From Flocculibacter collagenilyticus (GTDB lineage Bacteria; Pseudomonadota; Gammaproteobacteria; Enterobacterales; Alteromonadaceae), in contig NZ_CP059888.1 in the NCBI RefSeq assembly GCF_016469335.1, positions 1,674,001-1,738,000 on the forward strand: a DNA stretch of 64,000 nucleotides. Direction: 5' to 3'. The position numbers and the translations under genes were made by a program. The notes under the pieces are model-generated. The model was not told the DNA's origin. It worked only from the letters and a program-made list of their open reading frames with translations, and searched no databases. Of the stretch, positions 16,646-24,155 are shown piece after piece; the stretch's first letter is position 1; every line of letters begins with the position of its first letter.

Positions 16646-17517
16646 ATCAAACCAAACCAAAGTTAACAGAATCTTGTACCTCATTATTACAAGCAGAAGA
16701 GTCTGCATTTAATAAACGTAAGGTAGAGCGTGCTTTTGAACATGGCGTTGCAACATACGAACAAGCTAATACAGTACAACGTGTGTCAGCAGAAAAGTTA
16801 TTAGCACAATTACTTAAAGCGAACACTAGCAAACATAAAGCTAACGTATTATTGGATTTAGGGTGTGGGAAAGGGGTCAATACCGTATCACTTGAACGGC
16901 ACTGCGAAACATTGCTTTCGGCAGATATTACATACTCTGCTTTACGCAATATAGATAATAAGATAAATAAACAACATTTGCTTAATACCGATGCCGAGTC
17001 ATTACCGCTTCAATCCAACACGATTGACTTGGTTTATTCTAATTTGATGTTGCAATGGACCAATAACCCACAGCACGCACTAAACGAGCTCGTGAGAGTG
17101 CTAACTCATGGTGGGCGTGCACACGTATCAACGCTAATTGACGGGTCGTTAAATGAACTGAAATATGCTTGGTCGAAAGTGGATAACGATAAACACGTTA
17201 ATTACTTTATTACTCGCGATGAGTTAACCTATCTCATTAATGCGCTACCTAATGTAGACGTAAGCGTTTCATTTAGTACTGAGCAAGTATACGGCGACAC
17301 GGTAAAGCAGCTATGCACAGATTTAAAGAAAATTGGCGCGAACTATGTTTCTGGAAGAAAGAATACTGCATTAATGGGCAAGTCTAAGTGGAAAAAAATG
17401 TGTTTAGCTTACGAAAAATTCCGCATAGACGGGACTGAGAACACAGCATCAGCAGTGCACAACAAGTTGCCCCTAACTTATCAAATAGCCTATATCGAGA
17501 TGGTAAAACGTGACTAG
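16639..17517 (+). CDS. bioC: BioC, malonyl-ACP O-methyltransferase
   Basis: 292 residues, slightly longer than E. coli BioC (251). It methylates malonyl-ACP so that it can enter fatty acid synthesis as a disguised pimeloyl precursor. The SAM-binding motif I reads VLLDLGCGKGVNT, with VYSNLMLQW as motif II and RVLTHGGRAHVST as the post-motif region. Residues 28-45 (RAFEHGVATYEQANTVQ) match the N-terminal F-x-x-A-x-x-Y signature of BioC. No bioH is in the window; the demethylating esterase must be elsewhere. Confidence 0.93.
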   Translation: MLNQTKPKLTESCTSLLQAEESAFNKRKVERAFEHGVATYEQANTVQRVSAEKLLAQLLKANTSKHKANVLLDLGCGKGVNTVSLERHCETLLSADITYSALRNIDNKINKQHLLNTDAESLPLQSNTIDLVYSNLMLQWTNNPQHALNELVRVLTHGGRAHVSTLIDGSLNELKYAWSKVDNDKHVNYFITRDELTYLINALPNVDVSVSFSTEQVYGDTVKQLCTDLKKIGANYVSGRKNTALMGKSKWKKMCLAYEKFRIDGTENTASAVHNKLPLTYQIAYIEMVKRD

Positions 17518-17577
17518 TTGGTTTCACAATTAAATGAACTAGGCCAGAACGTTCAAACACTTAAAAAATTAAAAATC

Positions 17578-18264
17578 ATGAAAAAATTATTTGTTACAGG
17601 TACAGATACCGATGTAGGAAAAACCCTCATCTCCAACGCGTTATTACATAAATATAATGAACTTGGTTTAAAAACAGTTGGCTTCAAGCCTGTTGCTGCA
17701 GGTAGTGAAGTGATTGATGGCAAAGAAGTAAATGGTGATGGCTGGACGTTACAACAAAATAGCAGTATGCCTGTATCGTACGAAGAGGTGAATCCGTATT
17801 TATTTACTCCGCCTATTGCCCCGCATATTGCAGCAAAAGCAGTGGGCGTAGAAATAACGAATAAATTATTGCTGGCACATTACCAGAAGTTGGTTAACAA
17901 AGCGCCCGATGTATTACTAACAGAAGGTGCTGGTGGTTGGTTTTTACCGTTAAACTGTAACGAGGGAAATACTGAATACTTGTGTGACTTTGTGTCAGCA
18001 GTAAACTGTGACGTTGTGTTAGTGATCGGCATGAAATTAGGATGTTTAAACCATGCACTGTTAACCATCGATAAAATTAAGCAACAAGGCTTAACATTGG
18101 TAGGATGGGTAGCGAATAAAATTGACCCTAACATGCTTAATTTAAATGAAAATATTCAAACACTTAACTCGTTGGTTGAAGCTCCCTGTTTAGGCGTTAT
18201 ACCGTTTTATAACAGTGCGCCGTCGGCTAAAGAGGTTGCCTTAAATATCACACTGCCTGCTTAA
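17578..18264 (+). CDS. bioD: BioD, dethiobiotin synthetase
   Basis: 228 residues from ATG 17578; the frame is open back to TTG 17518 directly after the bioC stop, but KKLFVTGTDTDVGKT is the normal family start. It carboxylates DAPA with CO2 and ATP. The P-loop is GTDTDVGKT (residues 7-15), followed by KPVAAG and the TEGAGGWFLPL segment near residue 115. Last gene of the biotin operon; 120 bases follow without a clear terminator. Confidence 0.96.
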   Translation: MKKLFVTGTDTDVGKTLISNALLHKYNELGLKTVGFKPVAAGSEVIDGKEVNGDGWTLQQNSSMPVSYEEVNPYLFTPPIAPHIAAKAVGVEITNKLLLAHYQKLVNKAPDVLLTEGAGGWFLPLNCNEGNTEYLCDFVSAVNCDVVLVIGMKLGCLNHALLTIDKIKQQGLTLVGWVANKIDPNMLNLNENIQTLNSLVEAPCLGVIPFYNSAPSAKEVALNITLPA

Positions 18265-18386
18265 CAATAGCCTTGTATGAAAATTGAGGTCAAAGCGCTC
18301 TTAGCTATTGATCTCATTGAGTTTCAAATATAGCAAATTAGCTTTATTGAACTATACTTCTGACACATAGTTGAAGGTAAAGCAAT

Positions 18387-18737
18387 TTGAACAACCTAAT
18401 TCGTTTTTTACTTTATAAGTTGCTGCTAATAGTCGCTTTGTTAACCTTTTTTACAGGGTGTTATAGTCAATGGAATGATGCCGATCTTTTTGTTGCGCAA
18501 ATTACTTGTAGTAAAAGCCGATCGGATATTTTATCGATGTCCGAGGCTGTCAGTGCGAAAGTGATTAGAAATAACGATGAATTCTTACAATTGCAGAAAA
18601 AGTGGGATGTAATTGCAATTCGTTTTCGAGAGTCAGGCACTATTGATAAAGTTTACATTGCCAATATTGAAGGCTTCAGCTTAAGCGGCAATAAAGAAAA
18701 AAACGCCCCTTATATTGCATTAGATTGCTCGCCGTAA
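18387..18737 (+). CDS. Small putative lipoprotein
   Basis: 116 residues, TTG start. A basic N-terminus followed by LLLIVALLTFFTGC is a lipoprotein signal with the acylated Cys at about residue 25. The mature part (about 90 residues) has two more cysteines (ITCSKSRS and the terminal ALDCSP) that may form a disulfide. No family is recognised. It precedes another lipoprotein gene. Confidence 0.6.
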   Translation: MNNLIRFLLYKLLLIVALLTFFTGCYSQWNDADLFVAQITCSKSRSDILSMSEAVSAKVIRNNDEFLQLQKKWDVIAIRFRESGTIDKVYIANIEGFSLSGNKEKNAPYIALDCSP

Positions 18738-18777
18738 AGTGATGTTATTTTTAATTGACTTAAATCAGAGCATCTAA

Positions 18778-19155
18778 ATGAATATAAATACTAATACGCG
18801 CACTATCTCGCTCACATCGTTACTGCTCTTATTAATGGCTATGTTCTTTATTTCAGGTTGTGGCCCGAAACCGTGGGATGAACCACCTATTCATGAAGCC
18901 GCTAAACGTGGCGATTTGGAAGAAGTAAAAGCCCTGCTAAATGCTGGAGTTGATCCTAACCTAAATAACAATGAAGGCGCTACGCCGTTGCACTGGGCTG
19001 CATTCAAAGGGCATGTTGACGTAGCTAAGCTATTAATATCTCGCGGCGCTAAGGTGAACGCCGTAACAAAAAAGGGGTCAACACCGTTGCGCCTAGCAAC
19101 AACTCACAAACAAGAAAAGATGATTAAGTATTTACGATCTAAAGGGGGTCGATAG
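18778..19155 (+). CDS. Ankyrin-repeat lipoprotein
   Basis: 125 residues. A signal peptide ends with the lipobox FISGC (Cys about residue 28). The mature part is almost entirely ankyrin repeats: EPPIHEAAKRGDLEEVKALL, ATPLHWAAFKGHVDVAKLL and STPLRLATTHKQEKMIKYL, about three 33-residue units each closing with AGVDPNLNNN or RGAKVNAVTK. It is probably a lipid-anchored periplasmic protein-protein interaction module. The target is unknown. It is followed by 287 bp of AT-rich sequence in which I see no gene. Confidence 0.85.
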   Translation: MNINTNTRTISLTSLLLLLMAMFFISGCGPKPWDEPPIHEAAKRGDLEEVKALLNAGVDPNLNNNEGATPLHWAAFKGHVDVAKLLISRGAKVNAVTKKGSTPLRLATTHKQEKMIKYLRSKGGR

Positions 19156-19442
19156 GTTATTTGCAGGTATTGAATTATTGGGACTGAAACACCGCTTTGA
19201 GCACTTCCACATCTCCATATATAAACCCTATAAGCGTTTACTTAATCATAATAACACTCTGTATGTCTGTAGGATATTTGGACAAGATGTAATTGAATAT
19301 TGCAGCATATACATACGGTTATAGTGTTTATGTAGATGAAAATCCTATTGTATTTAGTTTTATGAGCTTGTACTGTTTGTTTAATAGACAAATTTATTAT
19401 AACTATCATTTAAATTGAGATGACATTATAGGAGTAACTAAC

Positions 19443-19670
19443 ATGAAGCAAATGGCTTTGTATGCGTTATTATTTTGTTTGTTCTGGGCTTGTATTTGGA
19501 TAGGTTGGTCTGACTATGAATTTATCAAGCCAGCTATTTCACAAGAAGAAATACGAGAATCCATTCGGTTTTATATAAAAAGGGTATTTCAAGTATCCGT
19601 TCAATTCATTGTTCCAATTGCTATTCTGGTTTACTTTGCAAAAAGGTTTTTACACCGTAACGCATCTTAA
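19443..19670 (+). CDS. Small two-helix membrane protein
   Basis: 75 residues from ATG 19443 with GGAG 9 bases upstream. Hydrophobic segments at residues 5-22 (LYALLFCLFWACIWIGW) and about 50-66 (VSVQFIVPIAILVYFA), with a charged linker, predict a hairpin inner-membrane protein. No family is recognised. Downstream, after 38 bases, is a frameshifted gene. Confidence 0.55.
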   Translation: MKQMALYALLFCLFWACIWIGWSDYEFIKPAISQEEIRESIRFYIKRVFQVSVQFIVPIAILVYFAKRFLHRNAS

Positions 19671-19708
19671 TGCTATGTATCTCAAACTATCAGAGTTAAG
19701 GAATTTCA

Positions 19709-20072
19709 TGAATCGGATAGTCGTTATCATCATTTTTACATTTTTCTCTTGTGTAGCTGTGGCTGACAAAGCTGATGATCATAAAATGATAAAAAATGCA
19801 GTGCTTGATTACATTGAGTCTCAACAGAACGTTAAACCGGATCAAATGAGGCGAGGTTTAGACAAGAAATTAGTAAAAAAGGTGATAAATTTCTTTTATC
19901 TCCAAAGGTTGATATAGATATTTTAGATATAGATAACCGTGTAGCATCTGTAAAATTAACGGTCGACGAGTGGATTGATTACATGCACTTGTACAAGAAT
20001 GAAAACAGTGAATGGAAGATTATTAATGTATTATGGCAATTTCATGATACGAGTAAACATACGAGTAATTAA
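19709..20072 (+). pseudogene. Frameshifted NTF2-like (lumazine-binding/SnoaL-type) secreted protein
   Basis: ATG 19709 with AAGGA upstream opens a signal peptide (IVVIIIFTFFSCVAVADK) and a helix HKMIKNAVLDYIES typical of the NTF2-like lumazine-binding family. The frame then breaks in an A6 run near 19869-19880 and closes at 19917. The next frame continues without stops to 20072 with DKFLLSPKVDIDI, VASVKLTVDEW, and the family ending SEWKIINVLWQFH. One extra A would restore about 121 codons. It could be a real inactivation, a sequencing error in the homopolymer, or slippage-dependent expression. Confidence 0.75.
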
Positions 20073-20344
20073 TAAGTACTTTGTAATAAAATTGAAAAAT
20101 ATGTAGACATTCAAACATTACTTGGTTAATTTTTATGCGCTACGTACTTATATCAGTACCTAAATTTTGTAGTTGGTATATCTTCAGAATACAGTCTGGA
20201 ATTTGATAGCTGTTTTGTGCATTGCAGAAATAGATGCCTAGCATCTAAATACCAATTAACTTTTCTTCCTGAACAAACTATCAGTGAAGTACGATACATA
20301 TTTAAGTTAATTGGATATCTTAATCATATTTAAGGAAATCTATA

Positions 20345-20515
20345 ATGAAAAAGCAAACAGAAAATAAGTTATTCGCATTTAAATTAGCAGAAAAAAAAGA
20401 CGCTAAAGAAACTAAGAAATGGCAAGCGCGTGATGGTGTAGCAACCGCTGGCTGCTCTGGTATGTGGGCACGCGGTCCATCTCGTTGGGGTAGCGATACT
20501 GGAATGTATTGTTAA
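20345..20515 (+). CDS. RiPP precursor peptide 1 (ATP-grasp cluster)
   Basis: 56 codons from ATG 20345 with AAGGAAATC 7 bases upstream. The N-terminal leader is Lys/Glu-rich (MKKQTENKLFAFKLAEKK) and shares ENKLFAFK and KKWQAR with the second peptide. The C-terminal ~20 residues form the putative core: AGCSGMWARG, then PSRWGSDTGMYC, with Cys37, Ser38, Trp41, Arg43, Asp51 and the C-terminal Cys56 conserved between the two peptides. No signal sequence is present. The size, a leader conserved better than the core, the two conserved cysteines and the ATP-grasp, protease and exporter genes downstream all support a ribosomally made, modified peptide. Confidence 0.8.
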   Translation: MKKQTENKLFAFKLAEKKDAKETKKWQARDGVATAGCSGMWARGPSRWGSDTGMYC

Positions 20516-20630
20516 TTTTGCAACAATTTTTAACGCTCTAACTTTTACAAGTCGTACATATTCCCTGTCTTTTTAAGAAGGTTGAGGTATTAACTGATTT
20601 GTAATTATTAGATGGTTACTTTTTTATAAA

Positions 20631-20657
20631 AGCTCTGATAATTCAGGGCTTTTTTTG
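20631..20657 (+). terminator. Terminator after precursor gene 1
   Basis: AGCTCTGA (20631-20638), TAAT loop, TCAGGGCT (20643-20650), then seven T. An 8-bp stem with one G-U pair. The rest of the 405-bp gap 20516-20920 between the two precursor genes is AT-rich with no gene recognised; a promoter for the second precursor is expected there but I cannot fix one with confidence. Confidence 0.85.
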
Positions 20658-20920
20658 TGTCTATGAACTGTAAAAGAAGTTTATATGATATTCCTTTTTG
20701 TTATTAAAAAAATTTAACCTAGATCATAATAATGTAACTGAATGGTAAATCATAGCTGGACGGTGACGCTTTATTTGGTTAAGTTGTGTTCACGCAGTAC
20801 TCATATCGTGGACAAATGTTCATAATAAAAATCTGTTGTTCATACAATGATAGTAGTTTTGTACTTTGCTGGAAGCAGATGTTTAGTCATCTAAATTAAT
20901 AACAAAGAAGGAAATTTACA

Positions 20921-21094
20921 ATGAAAAAGCAAAACGAAAATAAGTTATTCGCATTCAAAGTTGCTGATAAAAATAAAGAAACAAAAGAAAAGAAATGGCA
21001 AGCGCGTGAAACCGTTGCTGTTGCTGGCTGTTCAGGCCCTTGGACTAGAGCAGACCGTCGTCGTGGCGGTGATGACCAAGGTATGTGGTGCTAA
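20921..21094 (+). CDS. RiPP precursor peptide 2 (ATP-grasp cluster)
   Basis: 57 codons from ATG 20921, preceded by AAGAAGGAAATT as ribosome site. The leader MKKQNENKLFAFKVADKN is nearly the same as in peptide 1, also at DNA level, indicating duplication. KKWQAR precedes the core AVAGCSGPWTRADRRRGG, which ends DDQGMWC. Relative to peptide 1 the core keeps Cys37-Ser-Gly, Trp41, Arg43, one Asp, Gly-Met-aromatic and the terminal Cys, while the middle differs. Such conserved-leader, variable-core pairs are typical of RiPP families. It ends 62 bases before the ATP-grasp gene, with a terminator between. Confidence 0.82.
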   Translation: MKKQNENKLFAFKVADKNKETKEKKWQARETVAVAGCSGPWTRADRRRGGDDQGMWC

Positions 21095-21119
21095 TAGACC
21101 AGTTATAGATTATTTTAAA

Positions 21120-21143
21120 GCCTCACGTTAGTTGAGGCTTTTT
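21120..21143 (+). terminator. Terminator/attenuator between precursor 2 and the enzymes
   Basis: GCCTCA (21120-21125), a 7-base loop, TGAGGC (21133-21138) and five T, ending 13 bases before the ATP-grasp start. Read-through of this modest 6-bp stem would give much less enzyme than precursor mRNA, a common design in RiPP operons. Confidence 0.8.
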
Positions 21144-21156
21144 CTTTGGAAGTGAT

Positions 21157-22173
21157 ATGACCAACACCATTCTTATAATAACAAATAGTCACGATCTTCA
21201 TGCAGATTTAGTTACTAAGGTTATCGATAGAAAACAACACCCTTATTTTAGAATTAACCTCAATCAATTTCCTCGAGATTATCAAATTACTCATTCATAT
21301 ATTAATGGTGAAATGAGTGGAAATATTATTCATTTACCATCTGGACAATGCGCCACACTACAAAACATAAGCGCTGTTTGGATGCGTAAACCAGCAGATT
21401 ATTCGTATTTAAGTGACGATTTGTCACCGCAAGAACGTGCTTTTGCAGCGCAAGAAGTAGAGCAAACTTTATTTGGTTGGATATATTCGCTGGACTGTTT
21501 TTGGATGAGTCACCCGTTAAATATGCGCTCAGCGATGTGGAAAGGCGAGCAACTTAAACGTGCGCTCGGCTTTGGTTTCACAGTACCCGACTCTTTAATA
21601 ACGAATTATCCTGATGATGTTATATCACTTAATAAAAGCAGCACCAGTGGCATAATTTTTAAAACATTATCAACACCAACCTTAGCCGCTGAAAATGTAC
21701 AAGATGAAGAGGTGATTGCCGATAACTTGCCAACAACTATGGTCACGCCAGACATGCTGGACAATATAGAGTCGGTTAAAGAGCTACCTTGTCATTTTCA
21801 GGCCTACGTAGATAAAGAATATGAATTGAGAGTGACTGTGATTGGCCAACAAATATTTGCGGCTAAGATTGACTCGCAAAGTGATGAACGCACTAAAGTC
21901 GATAGTAGAGACATGTCGGCGGAAATTGGTTATTCAGCTATCACTCTTCCAGAAGATATTCAGGAAAAATGCCTAAAATTTGTTGCTAGTTATCAGCTAA
22001 ATTACAGTGCGTTAGATATTTTAGTTAACAAAAAAGGGGAGTATGTATTTTTAGAAAACAATCCCAATGGCCAGTTTTTATATATTGAACAACTAGTGCC
22101 AGAGCTATCGATGTTAGAAGCCGTAGCTGATACATTAATTAAGGAAGCAAAATGTCATCACAAGCATGTGTAA
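21157..22173 (+). CDS. MvdD-like ATP-grasp peptide ligase
   Basis: 338 residues, cytosolic. The N-terminal pre-ATP-grasp part has ILIITNSHDLHADLV, then PYFRINLNQFPRDY and SAVWMRKPADY, the layout of MvdC/MvdD graspetide ligases. The central and C-terminal ATP-grasp fold shows FKTLSTP, FQAYVDKEYELRVTVIG with the metal-ligand Arg, FAAKIDSQ, and the final LNYSALDILVNKKGEY with VFLENNPNGQFLYIE (Asp, Glu and Asn that coordinate Mg-ATP). Known relatives join Ser/Thr or Lys side chains to Asp/Glu in peptide cores. Here Ser38 and the conserved Asp near the C-terminus of each core are the only pair conserved in both. The stop overlaps the protease gene by 22 bases. Confidence 0.85.
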   Translation: MTNTILIITNSHDLHADLVTKVIDRKQHPYFRINLNQFPRDYQITHSYINGEMSGNIIHLPSGQCATLQNISAVWMRKPADYSYLSDDLSPQERAFAAQEVEQTLFGWIYSLDCFWMSHPLNMRSAMWKGEQLKRALGFGFTVPDSLITNYPDDVISLNKSSTSGIIFKTLSTPTLAAENVQDEEVIADNLPTTMVTPDMLDNIESVKELPCHFQAYVDKEYELRVTVIGQQIFAAKIDSQSDERTKVDSRDMSAEIGYSAITLPEDIQEKCLKFVASYQLNYSALDILVNKKGEYVFLENNPNGQFLYIEQLVPELSMLEAVADTLIKEAKCHHKHV

Positions 22174-23039
22174 TGTCTTCACTACATCATGAAATAGAGT
22201 GTTTGGAAGGGCAACGCAACTCTACTGTTATAGTATTGTCGGCGTCGCATCTGGATATTGAGTTGTTACCAACGTTGTACAATTGTTTAAGGTCGATTGG
22301 CCATGTACCACGGCTAGATGTGGTGTTACAGTCTCGGGGAGGGGTTGTTAATGCAGCCAGACGTATAGGGCTGTTGCTCCGAAAATTTACCGATCATTTA
22401 GGTATTATAGTGCCATATCAGTGCGAGTCTTCAGCGACTATTTTATCGTTAGCCGCAAACGAAATTATTGCCGGTGATTTAGCTATATTTTCTCCCATTG
22501 ACCCCAATTTAAACGGCGCAGATGCTGAAGGGCAAGAATCAGCTATGTCTAGCATGGACATTAAAGAATTCGGCAAAATGTGTGAAGATTGGTTTAATGT
22601 AGATAGCCAAGAGGCGAAAGAGCAATCACTTTCATTATTATGCAATAGCATATTTCCGCCTAACCTTACTGCCTTTTATCGCACAACACAGGAAGTAAAG
22701 AAAATAGCGGAAGAATTACTTACATTTCAACTACCAAACCTAGCCCGTGAACAGAGAATTGAAATTATTAATCAATTAATGTTTGGTTACCATTCTCATA
22801 GTTTTGCTCTTACAAAAGAGGAAATGCAGCATTTAGGCCTGAATATTGTGACAGATGAACAAGTGGAGACGATAGCATGGAAAATCTCTGAACATCTTCA
22901 GCAAATAGTGGGTGGTGGTTTGCGAACAAGCATTGAGCAACCTTGGAATGATGCATTACTAGCAACAATACACGAATGTAAAATAAGACAAAATAATAGT
23001 CATGGCTTTATGCCCATATGGAAAGAGCTGGATGTGTGA
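22152..23039 (+). CDS. SDH-type Clp-fold serine protease, probable leader peptidase
   Basis: 295 residues. Start at ATG 22152 with AAGGA 6 bases upstream; ATG 22173 is an alternative in a TAATG coupling. No signal peptide. The crotonase/Clp fold is visible: VVLQSRGGVVNAARRIG as oxyanion-side glycine loop, then YQCESSATILSLAANEI, where a Ser in ESS is in the position of the SppA/SDH nucleophile, and FSPIDPNL after it. It matches the serine dehydrogenase proteinase (S49-like) group. The ABC exporter of this cluster has no C39 domain, so this enzyme is the natural candidate for removing the leader in the cytosol (inference). Ends in a TGATG overlap with the next gene. Confidence 0.8.
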   Translation: MSSQACVMSSLHHEIECLEGQRNSTVIVLSASHLDIELLPTLYNCLRSIGHVPRLDVVLQSRGGVVNAARRIGLLLRKFTDHLGIIVPYQCESSATILSLAANEIIAGDLAIFSPIDPNLNGADAEGQESAMSSMDIKEFGKMCEDWFNVDSQEAKEQSLSLLCNSIFPPNLTAFYRTTQEVKKIAEELLTFQLPNLAREQRIEIINQLMFGYHSHSFALTKEEMQHLGLNIVTDEQVETIAWKISEHLQQIVGGGLRTSIEQPWNDALLATIHECKIRQNNSHGFMPIWKELDV

Positions 23040-23578
23040 TGACCATTTATCTTCTAGAAATTATTAGACTATTTATAGGTTTTGTTTTAGTTGCTGGGGC
23101 GTTAGGTAAGTATTCGGTATTTGATCAGTTTGTTACTGGAACTGCTGAAGCGCTAGGAGTAAGCCTAAAAGCAGTAAAATTTGTTGCCCCGATAGTTATT
23201 TTGTGTGAAGCGGCAATCGGTGGTTCGCTAGTTTTCAAATTGATATCTCCTTACTTATTAATGTGGGCGGCGTTAACGTTATTTGTCATTTTTACTGGGC
23301 TAATTATCTATTGGCTTATGCAAAATGCTGTTATTAGCTGCCATTGCTTTGGCGAAGCGCCACAACCTTTAACATTCTGGGATTTACTCAGAAACATTTT
23401 ATTGTTGGTAAGTATTGGTTATTTTTTATTACAGCCTCAAGCTGTGGCAGAGCTAGACACCATTTCGCTGCTTCTTGCTGGTGGGGTAGCCATGATTTTA
23501 ACATTAGTTATCATCAACTTTAGCCAGTTAGTGGTAATGAAGAATACGTTTTCAGAAGGGGCGTATCGTGTCGAATGA
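23039..23578 (+). CDS. MauE/DoxX-like membrane redox protein
   Basis: 179 residues from ATG 23039, overlapping the previous stop (TGATG). Four to five hydrophobic helices are visible (IIRLFIGFVLVAGALGKY, APIVILCEAAIGGSLVF, LMWAALTLFVIFTGLIIYW, then two C-terminal). The short loop ISCHCFGEAP carries the CxCFG motif typical of MauE and DoxX-related proteins. In methylamine dehydrogenase maturation MauE works with the thioredoxin-like MauD to handle disulfides of the small subunit. The same pairing is seen here with the next gene, so a role with the two conserved core cysteines is suggested. Confidence 0.8.
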   Translation: MTIYLLEIIRLFIGFVLVAGALGKYSVFDQFVTGTAEALGVSLKAVKFVAPIVILCEAAIGGSLVFKLISPYLLMWAALTLFVIFTGLIIYWLMQNAVISCHCFGEAPQPLTFWDLLRNILLLVSIGYFLLQPQAVAELDTISLLLAGGVAMILTLVIINFSQLVVMKNTFSEGAYRVE

Positions 23579-24140
23579 GTTTATTGGCATTATCTTAATC
23601 GTGTTAACCGCTAGCGCAATTTTAAACTTTGTACTTATTTTGACGCTATTTAAGATTATTAGGAAGTACGTTAATTTAACGCCACCACTGCTGAATATCG
23701 ATGAAGGTCAAGAGCTTCCCAATATACAAGCTTATTACTTAAGCAGTAAAAAGCCTGAAATTTTAACCTCGCAAAAGCAGGCGACAGCGTTGGTATTTTT
23801 GATGAGTAACTGCCCTAAGTGTCAGTCTAAAATTGCGGAGTTAGAATCTGTATTGTCAGTGGCACCGGTTGCAGGTGTAAAGCTGTTTTTTATTACGCAT
23901 GAACGTACAAGAAAGATAGAACAATTTCTTGGTAAAAGTGCGCTAAAAGCGGTAACACTTAAAGTAACAAAAAAAGCATACTTACAATTAAACCCTTCTC
24001 AGGCATCACCATTTTATATATTTGTAGATCACCAAGCCCAATTACAAACTGCTGGGATGATTGGTGATGAAAACTGGCAAGGTTTTATTGAGCAGATAAA
24101 TGATATTAAAACGGACGCTGACATCAGTTTGGCCTCCTAA
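23568..24140 (+). CDS. MauD-like membrane-anchored thioredoxin-fold protein
   Basis: 190 residues from GTG 23568, overlapping the MauE-like gene by 11 bases. One N-terminal membrane helix (IIGIILIVLTASAILNFVLI region) anchors a thioredoxin-like domain. The redox motif CPKC follows ALVFLMSN (about residue 83), and the cis-Pro region is ASPFYIFVDHQ. Domain order and neighbour resemble MauD. It probably exchanges electrons or disulfides with the MauE-like partner at the membrane. The substrate is inferred to be the cysteine-containing peptides; a role in general redox balance cannot be excluded. Confidence 0.8.
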   Translation: MSNEFIGIILIVLTASAILNFVLILTLFKIIRKYVNLTPPLLNIDEGQELPNIQAYYLSSKKPEILTSQKQATALVFLMSNCPKCQSKIAELESVLSVAPVAGVKLFFITHERTRKIEQFLGKSALKAVTLKVTKKAYLQLNPSQASPFYIFVDHQAQLQTAGMIGDENWQGFIEQINDIKTDADISLAS

Positions 24141-24155
24141 ATAGGGATTATACGA

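Noticed and set aside
21157-22173. Reading the ATP-grasp gene as RimK or a glutathione synthetase paralogue
   Set aside because: The N-terminal pre-ATP-grasp layout and the position behind two small peptide genes fit MvdD-like ligases better; rimK itself is at 35544.
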